From positions 141,993,434-142,057,433 of the forward strand of contig CM035806.1 of assembly GCA_020466095.1 (NCBI GenBank): a stretch of DNA of 64,000 nucleotides. The letters run 5' to 3'. Below, in pieces: positions 55,911 through 64,000 of this stretch. A program made the translations under genes and the position numbers. Source of the DNA: Chlorops oryzae (taxonomy: Eukaryota > Arthropoda > Insecta > Diptera > Chloropidae). How positions within the stretch are numbered: the first letter of the stretch is position 1; each line of letters opens with the position of its first letter. The notes beneath the pieces were generated by a model. That model searched no databases, was not told where the DNA came from, and saw nothing but the letters and a program-made list of their open reading frames with translations.

Positions 55911-57480
55911 ACATCTCAAGCGACACAACTTGTCTTTAAACGGTCTTCAAGAGCGCTCAGAGACTAATTAATGAGAGCTATTGCTCTCAAATAAGCTCTT
56001 TGAGAGCTCTTGAAGACCTTCTAAGGACTAAAAGGACGCAAAAAGGCGGGGCTTAGGGGCCTTATGAGAGCTCTTAGAGACTTAACAAAAAATCAGTTTT
56101 CTCTCTATGAAGTCTTTGAGAACTCTTTGAAAGATCTTTAAAACATATTTAAGAGTTCTTTGAAAAACTGAACTACGACGTCATACGATTTATAAATTAT
56201 ATCCTATTTCTTTTTCTTTAAGAAGAAACACAAAAGACGTCCCACATATTCAATGTTGGAAATATTTTGAACACAAAAGGACATGTGTGAAGATTATAAT
56301 GTAATAAAAAAATATGTAAGATTGTAATGAAATATCTCGATTATTTGAACATAAAAATGAAAACGGAGATCAGTTCATCGGCAATATGATATATTCTACC
56401 CCACTAAAAAAAATAGGAAACTAATTTCAGGCATTTTCCCTTCTTAATTTGAAATCAAGATTTTCATAAAGCAAAAGTTTTGGTTGATTGTTTAGAAATA
56501 AAATTATACAACTTCGTTCCAAAAAGATGGCGGATTTCCAAATTTATTTTGAAGACATTTTGAAGAGTTAAACATCTCAATAGTGAGCAGACAAATTTAG
56601 AGTTGCATCAGTAATTTTTATTTTTTTTTTTTTTTCAATCTAAATAACACCCCTGGTAAGTCAGGATTTCCTGAAAATGCCACTATTGCTTGTTAATGTC
56701 AACCCTGCGTAAATGAGAAAATTCATCTCTAGCAATAAAATCTAATGACCCACTATTCCCTCTCAATTAGTTCTTTGTAAGAGTTTTAAAAGACGTGACG
56801 TCACTGAAAATCTCTGATAGGTCTTTATAAACAGGAATATAGAGGTCTACTCTCACAAAGCTCTTTAAAATGTACTTTGAAGAGTTTTCCTAATATGAAT
56901 GTGTTAGCTCTTTGAAATACCAACATGAGAGTTTCCGAAGAGTTAAAAAAAACATCATCGGGAATCGCTCTTCGGACACTGTTCAAAGAGTTTATTGAGA
57001 GCTTTCTAAGACATCCGATGTTTGAAGTACAGGAGATTTCCGATTTAACGAGTATTCGCGTTAGCGAGTTTCGCATTTAACGAGCATTTAAATTCGTTCC
57101 ATTGAGTATCTTATATAACGAGCAAAATGGCACAAAAATTTTTGTGTGCACTCGGTTTAGCGAGCAACATAAGAAATCAGTGAAAAAGCATAAAGAGAAA
57201 TAAAGAGGATTCCAAGAAATAGTTAAGCGAAGAGTCTAAAAGCGCGTGTGCTGCGCCAACTGCCGCAAGCAGTCAATGTATGCAAAGTAATGTGAAATCG
57301 AAAAAACGCAGGCGCTGTTGGACTTACCGCTTTATTTGTGCACAGTTGTTCAGTGATATCAATTTTTAATCCCCAAATCCCCCACGTAAGCATACGTTAG
57401 TAGAAATCAGTGAGTTTTTGAGACAAGATATTTTTTTAAAGTTTTTATTATACTTTTCATATCTGTGTCGCTTGGGATAT
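55911..57480. repeat. Possible large element with AAGCGACACA ends
   Basis: ACATCTCAAGCGACACA at the left resembles the inverse of TGTGTCGCTTGGGATAT at the right (13 of the outer 17 positions). The interior repeats the theme AAGAGCTCTTTGAAGAC and variants many times in both orientations (55945-56160 and 56765-57010). A pogo-like fragment lies inside. No target duplication is seen, so the boundary is tentative. Confidence 0.35.
57030..57232 (+). mobile_element. Pogo/Tigger-like end fragment (TTTAACGAGC repeats), copy 1
   Basis: After TA it starts CAGGAGATTTCCGATTTAAC and has several TTTAACGAGC/TTTAGCGAGC units. About 180 bp are homologous to the inverse of 61215-61399. One end only is present. 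Confidence 0.6.
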
Positions 57481-58562
57481 GACTCTTTCTCGTAAAGGGT
57501 GATTTTCAATCAGATAGCAGCAGTAACAGCGTGTTTTGACCTTAAGCATTTTTTTCCGAAAACTGATGAATGAACGATTTCTATCTACATATTATTTTTA
57601 AAATTTTCAAAGCAATGGCAGTATTTTTATAAATTTTTTATTCTGGGCAGCACTGCGTACGGCCACTGCCACTGCCGCCGTGTTGTAATAAGCTTAAAAT
57701 CAATTTGTTATCATTTAAATATTAGCCGGCTTCGGCAACTGCCACACTGTCTTATTGTAATTCAGTCTTCAAATTCAAAAAGTTTCGAACTCATTTCGGA
57801 TTCATAAATTAGGGCAATTCGGAAATTTCTTTCTCTCAATAGTACTTGAGTAATGAATGATTGCATCGAAGGAAGTGATGATTACTTTTCATCTATACTG
57901 GAAAGTTTTGTCTCAACACTGTAAGAAATTCTCATGAGAAATTAACTTTTCTTTCCCTCCGTTGTTGAGACTGCTAAATTCATTTCCACGAGTGTAATTG
58001 CATGTATATATGTATATAGATATCAGCATGCGAATGTGTTTAGATATGTGTACAGTAATTGATCCCTGAAGCAACAGAACATCCCTCAGATTCTGCTCTA
58101 TCGTTGAGATTTGAAGTTTTGCAGAAGGAAAAACAAGAAAAGTTTGCAATTCAATTTTCCTCTTGCTCTTCCGAAATATTTACTTGATTTCAATATCTCC
58201 TGTGAAGAATATGCAGCTGCATGACGACATATCAAATAAATGCAAATGAAATGCCAGCGAAAGTTTGCAATCAACTTGAGTGATTAAACTCTTATGGAGG
58301 TAATAAAACTGGATTAGATAGCCAATGTCATAAGTGTGCAAGTGCACTTAAAACAAATGCTACGTTAGCATATTCACATATGGGTTAAAAACGTAATTCA
58401 CTCGGTTTGCTTTTCTCCTTATTTTCTTTTTATATATTTTTGTTTTTTGTCGATAAAATTTTTATCATGAAAACATACACATCAACAATATAAATGAAAT
58501 AGCCAAGCAAACAGTTTAAGTTTAGCTTTAATTATAGGTTTTTTATTGAAAAAGGACAATAG
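57481..58562. other. Gene-less stretch
   Basis: No gene seen. GCCACTGCCACTGCCGCCG near 57661-57679 is locally GC-rich; the remainder is AT-rich. Confidence 0.4.
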
Positions 58563-58570
58563 ATTTAAAG

Positions 58571-59513
58571 CAGGGACCATAACCGTTAAAATTTATATTC
58601 TAAAAATTACAATTGAAGTGTAATTTTAAGAGTTTTAATATTTTAATCAGAAAATAACATTTATTTTTTTAATTATATTTCTTACTCACAATAAAAACTT
58701 TTTTTAGATTTTTTAATTTTACTCAGCAAATAAAAATTATTTTTCGAGTTTTATTTTTTGCTTAGAAGATAAAAAATATTCTTAGTTATATTTTTTACTC
58801 CAAAAAGAAAAATTAGTTTTTGATTTTTTTTTTTTTTTTACTCAGAAAAAAAAACTCCTACATATATTACTACTTTCATCAAGATATGGCCTGATGCTAT
58901 GTAGAGTTAATAGCGTTAAAAAGTTTTTAGCCTTACAAAAATATCGCTATTTTCCGGGTTCACTAATTTTCTTTGTAAAATAAAATGGGACGAAATCGCG
59001 ACATTTTTGAAAGAGAATTTTTTATCTTTTACGAAACGAAAAATTCGTGGGAATGCAAAATCTGCAAGGCACCATTTCAAGGGAATTATTTATCAAATCT
59101 AAAAAGGCACTTGCATGAAAAACACAACGAGTTTTAAAAATATTTGCGTAATACATACTTTCATTTTGTGAGTAAAACAAAAAAACTTGCATAATAACTT
59201 TTATTTTCTGAGTAAAAAATAAAACTCCAAAAATAATTTTTAGCATCCGAGCAAAAAATAAAACTGCAAAAGCAGATTTTATTTTCTGAGTTAAAACTAA
59301 AACTCTTAGAATAAGTTTTATCTTCTGAGTAAATAATAAAACTCGAAAAATAATTTTTATTTCCTGATCAAACAATAGAACTTGACAAATAATTTATATT
59401 TTTTGATCGACAAATAAAACTTTAAGAATAAAACTCAAATACTAATTTTTCAAATATAATTTAGTTTATATTGATTTTTAAAATTCAAAAATAATTATTA
59501 TTTTGGGTTCCTG
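58571..59513 (+). mobile_element. hAT-like element keeping a BED-finger ORF
   Basis: Ends CAGGGACC and GGTTCCTG lie between ATTTAAAG (58563-58570) and CTTTAAAG (59514-59521), 7 of 8 bases matching. Both subterminal regions (58600-58860; 59150-59450) are packed with oppositely oriented ACTCAGAAAATAAAA-like units of roughly 55 bp. The centre holds a 50-codon ORF for a BED-type zinc finger, the usual N-terminal domain of hAT transposases. The catalytic part is gone. Confidence 0.78.
58985..59137 (+). CDS. 50-aa BED-type zinc-finger protein (hAT transposase N-terminus)
   Basis: ATG at 58985 (AAAATGG) opens MGRNRDIFEREFF, then WECKICKAPF and SNLKRHLHEKHNEF, with a stop at 59135-59137. The aromatic W, C-x2-C, the N-L-x2-H-L helix and the terminal H (H-x4-H spacing) form a complete BED finger, the DNA-binding module that hAT transposases use to recognise their own ends. 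No frameshift or stop occurs within the domain, though the frame ends straight after it. It could be a surviving fragment or a stand-alone DNA-binding product able to compete with transposase. Confidence 0.55.
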   Translation: MGRNRDIFEREFFIFYETKNSWECKICKAPFQGNYLSNLKRHLHEKHNEF

Positions 59514-59644
59514 CTTTAAAGTCTAAAATAAGATTGTTAACACAGTATAATTTTCAAATCTTTTATAGGTATTGCGTTTAAAGCCAAATTTTTTACAGTG
59601 AAAAGACTCAACAATTTTCAGCGACATTTTTACATAATCGTATC

Positions 59645-60371
59645 TCAGCAGCGAAATAGTCATAGCATGCCAACAACAGCGACTCCTATTCGACTACAAG
59701 TAATGCAAGTTCATTACAATTTAGATGAAATTTCCCCTAATGAAATCAATTGTAAAATATCCAATGCTTAATCAAACCATTCAATATACTCCACGCCACT
59801 GACGTTGTACCGATCGAAACGGTTGGTATGTGTTAAAAGCAAAATAAGTGTGTGTGTGTTGCGTAGTTGTCACAAGATAACTAATATCAATACAAAATAG
59901 TACAAACCGGTTTGACCAAAGGAGAAAGGAAAACATGAGAGAACAAACTTTCTGAATTTCGTCTCTCTCCGAACAAGCAGACAAGGCAGACCATTAAAAA
60001 AATTAAAATTTTCATAATGCGTTTTCATATTCGTTCCATTAAAAGGCAGAAAATCGTTTATATTCACTAAAAGAAACTCTAGGAATAAAGGAAATAGAAA
60101 AAAATAACTCACCTTATTAACATATTGCAACGATTCGTTTCGATACGCACACAACAAACGTTTTCTTCCCTTCACTTCGATCGCGACAAACAAAGACACG
60201 GGAGTTCATCGCATTCGTAGGAATACACACAACCGCACTTGCCTATCAAAACTTTGCACTCCGCAATCCGCGATACACGATCCGATACCCGAGACTCCCG
60301 CACAGCCGCGCACACAGAAAGAGACTGAAGCCTCAAGCTGTACTTAAACGCAGGCAAATGGCAATTCATTG
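59645..60371 (-). repeat. Long inverted repeat, left arm, with outward first exon
   Basis: Nearly identical to the reverse complement of 61633-62365; two 67-codon shadow frames of the arms differ at a single residue. Read on the minus strand, it has GGCTTCAGTCTCTTTCTGTG (initiator-like TCAGTC), a GC-richer leader, an ATG (60123-60121) and AATAAG|GTGAGT, a consensus splice donor (60112-60107). The implied exon codes only for M-L-I plus part of a codon. Confidence 0.85.
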
Positions 60372-60410
60372 TAAGTGTTGCCGTTTTGTGTACTTTTTGA
60401 ATCACCTGAG

Positions 60411-60852
60411 CAGTGCTCGGACTTCTACCGCTTTAGTGGTAGATCTACCACTATTTTCACTTTCTACCACTTCTACCACGCTAGGTCAAAATCTACCATT
60501 TTTTTATTACTTATTTATGCCTTTGTTTTATTTATTTTTTGGTCATTTAGAATAATTGAGAGCATGAAAAATGTGCTTCAATGTTATGTTTTATTGAAAA
60601 ATTTGTTGGCAGCATCCTATTGTCAAGAATGGCAGTATTGGCGCTTAACGACATCCAAAAAATATTGATACATTTTCTTATAAGAGAAAATACCTAAAAA
60701 TAAGTATGTAAGTTTCCAAATTTTCTACATGATCGGATGCGATATATTGTATTACTATTTTAAACAATTTTCAATCTACAACTTTTTATATAAATCTACT
60801 ACTTCTTCTTTAAAAATCTACCACCTTTAAAAATTTCCAAGTCCGAGCACTG
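60411..60852. mobile_element. hAT MITE with CTACCAC subterminal repeats
   Basis: CAGTGCTCGGACTT and AAGTCCGAGCACTG form perfect 14-bp TIRs, with perfect 8-bp duplications CACCTGAG at 60403-60410 and 60853-60860. CTACCAC motifs recur near both ends. 442 bp, non-coding. Confidence 0.92.
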
Positions 60853-61001
60853 CACCTGAGTACTTTTTATGTACCAAATTATTTTTAGGTCGATTTGCGT
60901 ACTATTTCGCTCAACTCCGCATTAGAGTTGCAGGACTATCGATTTCAGTTTTTCTTTGATTGTTAAAGGTTAAGAAAAAAAAAAGAAACTGGGCTAACGA
61001 T

Positions 61002-61214
61002 CAGCTCGATTCTGAATATTCCCGGGGATTTCACTTTTCTCGAGAGTAAACTTCATCTTTTTTAAATATGTGGGAAGAAAATTGATAGGGAATGGGTATT
61101 TTATCCATAATTATAATTTCCCTTACCCTATCTATTTAAAAAAGGAGAATTTTAGTCTCGAGAAATGTAAATTCCCCGGGAAATCTTTTCCCGGGAATAT
61201 TCAAAATTGGGCTG
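61002..61214. mobile_element. Small TIR element (CAGCTCGATTCTGAATATTC ends)
   Basis: The left end CAGCTCGATTCTGAATATTC and the right end, inverted, CAGCCCAATTTTGAATATTC are followed by CCCGGG-containing and CTCGAGA motifs in mirror order. The right end has an extra CCCGGGAAA unit. No target duplication found. Confidence 0.6.
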
Positions 61215-61399
61215 TATTTCTTGCATTCCTCCCTCTTTCCCTTAATGATTTTTCACTGATTTTTTATGTTGCTCGTTAAACCGCGTGCAGAAAAAAAATT
61301 ATGCCATTTTGCTCGTTATATAATGTATTCAATAGAAAGAATTTGAATGCTCGTTAAATGCGAGCCTCGCTAAAGCGAATGCTCGTTAAATTATTTTTA
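61215..61399 (-). mobile_element. Pogo/Tigger-like end fragment (TTTAACGAGC repeats), copy 2
   Basis: The reverse complement matches 57041-57225, with TTTAACGAGCATTC, ATATAACGAGCAAAATGGCA and AACGAGCAACATAA. It abuts the CAG-ended element at 61214. Confidence 0.6.
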
Positions 61400-61632
61400 A
61401 TATGTTTATACTCAAAACTAGTCTTTTAGTCTAGTCTTTGACTAAAAAAAAAAAATTTATCTTGTATAAATATATTACCGTGATGAAAAAATTACGTTAG
61501 TTTTTGTGATTTTTCTTTTTCAAAAAAAAAAAAAATATTTATGTGCGTACTATTTCTGTAAAAAAGGTCCGTTTTGTGTACTTTTTTCCCATTTTTTTTT
61601 TTGGCAACACTGTTTATTGCCACGCGGCGTGA

Positions 61633-62365
61633 CAATGAATTGCCATTTGCCTGCGTTTAAGTACAGCTTGAGGCTTCAGTCTCTTTCTGTGTGCGCGGCT
61701 GTGCGGGAGTCTCGGGTATCGGATCGTGTATCGCGGATTGCGGAGTGCAAAGTTTTGATAGGCAAGTGCGGTTGTGTGTATTCCTACGAATGCGATGAAC
61801 TCTCGTGTCTTTGTTTGTCGCGATCGAAGTGAAGGGAAGAAAACGTTTGTTGTGTGCGTATCGAAACGAATCGTTGCAATATGGTTAAAAGGTGAGTTAT
61901 TTTTTTTCTATTTCCTTTATTCCTAGAGTTTCTTTTAGTGAATATAAACGTTTTTCTGCCGTTTAATGGAACGAATATGAAAACGCATTATGAAAATTTT
62001 AATTTTTTTAATGGTCTGCCTTGTCTGCTTGTTCGGAGAGAGACGAAATTCAGAAAGTTTGTTCTCTCATGTTTTCCTTTCTCCTTTGGTCAAACCGGTT
62101 TGTACTATTTTGTATTGATATTAGTTATCTTGTGACAACTACGCAACACACACACACTTATTTTGCTTTTAACACATACCAACCGTTTCGATCGGTACAG
62201 CGTCAGTGGTGTGGAGTATATTGAATGGTTTGATTAAGCATTGGATATTTTATAATTGATTTCATTAGGGAACATTTCATCTAAATTGTAATGAACTTGC
62301 ATTAACTAATAGTCGGATAAGAGTCGATGCCGTTAGTGTGCTATGACTATTTTGCTGCTGGGTTG
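61633..62365 (+). repeat. Long inverted repeat, right arm, with outward first exon
   Basis: Mirror of 59645-60371. TTCAGTCTCTTTCTGTGTGC near 61675 is an initiator-like start. A leader of about 200 bp follows, then ATG at 61881-61883 and AAAAG|GTGAGT with the donor at 61892. Here the codons read M-V-K plus AG, unlike M-L-I plus AG in the other arm, so the two starts have diverged at protein level although the rest is nearly identical. Confidence 0.85.
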
Positions 62366-62655
62366 AGTAATGTTTAATTTCACTCTATTTTGATACGAAA
62401 ATGTTTGACCTCATACACTAACGTGTAATAAAAATAAATATAAATCGAAATTTAAGTTGTATTTTCGAGCGAAAAAATATAAATCGAAATTTGATTTTTT
62501 TTTTTTTTTTGAAAAAAAATAAAAATAAAAATCAATAAATAATGATTATTTCTGAGTTTTAAAAAGAAAACTTAAATCAATTACAGTCCCTGAAAGTTAT
62601 AGTAATTTTTAACTCTAAATTCTGAAGGCCTTAAAAAATGTTTAGTTGGACGTTT
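62366..62655. other. AT-rich spacer
   Basis: No gene or element seen. Confidence 0.45.
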
Positions 62656-63271
62656 TTATACCCGACACACTCTGTGTCGAGGGTATATTGCGTTTGTGTG
62701 GTTGTGCGTAACACCCAGAACCAGTCGAGATAGACCATACAAAATATACATAGAAATGATCAGCGTCGCCAGGAGATTCCATTTAGACATGTCCGTCCGT
62801 CTGTCTGTCTGTCCGCCTGTCTGCCCGTCTGTCCGCCTGTCTGCCCGTCTGTCCGTCTGTCTGTAAACAGATATCTTATCGAAGGAGTTGAGCTATCTCG
62901 ACAAAGTTTGGTATGCGTGCTCACGGGGACATGAGTAAGACTAAGTTCGAGAATGGACCCGATCAGACCATTTTTAGGGGTACCTCCAGTACTAGGGTCT
63001 GTTACGAAAATCACAAAAACTGCTCTAAAATCGATATTTTGATGAAAATTGATATTTGAACATATTTGAAGGCCATTATTTTTATTTCCAGAAGTTGAAA
63101 ATTTGGGCGTGGCAAAGGGGCAGTTTTCATTAAGAAATCTATCAAAAGTCGGTATATGGGGCCCCTTATGGTCTTAAACACCTCTTGATATTAACAATTT
63201 TTTGAACACGTGTGTCTGTGTCGGGTATTTTAGTGTCAGGCTCGCCTGACTATAACACCCTTACTTGTTTT
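62656..63271 (+). mobile_element. DINE-1-like element, family A, copy 4
   Basis: The best-preserved family A copy. It starts TTATACCCGACACACTCTGT and has a TGATCAG...GACATGTCCGTCCGTCTG module and CCTCCAGTACTAGGGTCTGT. It ends with the perfect hairpin TCAGGCTCGCCTGA followed by CTATAACACCCTTACTTGTT and TT. Confidence 0.88.
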
Positions 63272-64000
63272 ATTTGTAAATGTTATATGTTATAGGAAAA
63301 TACGATCACCCTAGTGGAACAACCAAACGAGCAAGCCATAGCAGCGCATGATGCATTTGAATTTCCATTTTCTTATGCACTTTCTTACAAACTGCCATAG
63401 TATATGGCGACAAATGTATGCATGTGTGTGCTCGAAGGTTGAACAAAATTACATTTGTTATTCGAAAGGATATTATTCTTCCTCCACTATTGAGTTGAAT
63501 GTAATGACAATGTTTATTCGATTGTGCAGCATAAAAAGGAAAGCCTTTTTCCCCCAACGAAAAGCCATTATTCTGAAACAGAATTTCTCAGTATAATTTA
63601 ATTGAAAGAAGCCAAAGAGACTCATTGAAAACTTTATTCGCATATCCTATTATGATTGCATACATATGTATGTACATACATATATCAAAGGAGTCGAGCA
63701 TTCAACTGATTGAGTTTGACATTGAACTAGTTCGAGATAAGTCCGTTTTATGCCATTAAATGAGAAAAATAGAGATTTTTTGATTTTACGATTTAACATG
63801 ATACAATTTTTTCTCATATTCACCTCATAAAAAAAAAGAAAAAAACAACTTCATGTGATCCAAAATATCCCCAAAAAAGACTCTTCCGTGACCACCACCT
63901 TTTTAATATCGTAAAATTTCTTCAAGAAAAATTCAATTTCGTTCCTTGAGCGTGCACAGTTTTCATGTTTGACAGCTTATGGTTATGCGGTAAGCGAAAG
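63272..64000. other. Gene-less AT-rich end of window
   Basis: No supported gene. Two overlapping opposite-strand frames of about 82 codons at 63306-63596 show no recognisable features. Confidence 0.45.

Larger units (their letters stand above)
60374..61611. mobile_element. Element in the palindrome centre (AGTGTTGCC ends)
   Basis: AGTGTTGCC at 60374 and GGCAACACT ending at 61611 are inverted, and CCGTTTTGTGTACTTTTT and GCGTACTATTTC occur near both ends in direct orientation. It fills the loop of the long inverted repeat, leaving about 20 bp of original loop (GTTTATTGCCACGCGGCGTG). It contains the hAT MITE, a CAG-ended element and a pogo-like fragment. Boundaries are tentative. Confidence 0.45.

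Noticed and set aside
59022..59375. 117-codon minus-strand frame with repeated FTQKIK-like units
   Set aside because: It is a translation of the tandem subterminal repeats of the hAT element, antisense to the BED ORF.
59781..62224. Pairs of identical ~67-109-codon frames in the inverted arms
   Set aside because: They are open by chance in duplicated DNA; they cross the predicted splice donors and show no domains.

Overview
This is AT-rich, gene-poor nuclear DNA of a higher fly. Cyclorrhaphan, probably tephritid-like, is my inference from the element types: DINE-1-like repeats with (TCTG/TCCG)n cores, a mellifera-type mariner, a fly U6 copy, and short introns. I found no confident host protein-coding gene. 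Almost every recognisable feature is a mobile element or its debris, and several are nested inside one another.

Layout. 0.3-9 kb: DINE-1-like copies of families A and B, and a long CT tract. 9.2-11.5 kb: a TIR transposon interrupted by a hAT deletion derivative, then two MITEs. 14-17 kb: an element with 43-bp tandem repeats, an inverted-repeat element, and a Transib-like element with 5-bp CGACG target duplications. 18.7-19.8 kb: the 3' part of a LINE with a broken RNase H domain. 22.7-25.4 kb: several MITEs, one of them inside a dead hAT transposase. 27.3-34.5 kb: a long 43-bp array element, a DINE-A copy and small TIR elements. 37-39.7 kb: an apparently intact mariner inside a DINE-C copy. 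40-45.8 kb: a hAT MITE, another 43-bp element, and a three-layer nest (pogo-like, DINE-C, CACAG-ended transposon) whose innermost element carries a two-exon gene. 46-51.7 kb: two further Transib-like elements, two hAT MITEs, and a DINE-B copy holding a U6 retropseudogene. 53.7-54.7 kb: a 1-kb GA tract. 58.6-62.4 kb: a hAT derivative that keeps an intact 50-aa BED-finger ORF, then a roughly 0.73-kb inverted repeat with outward-facing first-exon-like sequences.

The strongest candidates for something undescribed are: (1) the 2.35-kb CACAG...CTGTG element (42780-45127) whose only gene is a spliced 383-codon SAM-like protein with no transposase I recognise; (2) the Transib-like elements whose ends read like 12- and 23-spacer recombination signals; (3) the stand-alone BED-finger ORF; (4) the palindromic duplicated promoter and first exon. 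Boundaries rest on hand-matched terminal repeats, target duplications and, in places, an empty or interrupted copy elsewhere in the window.
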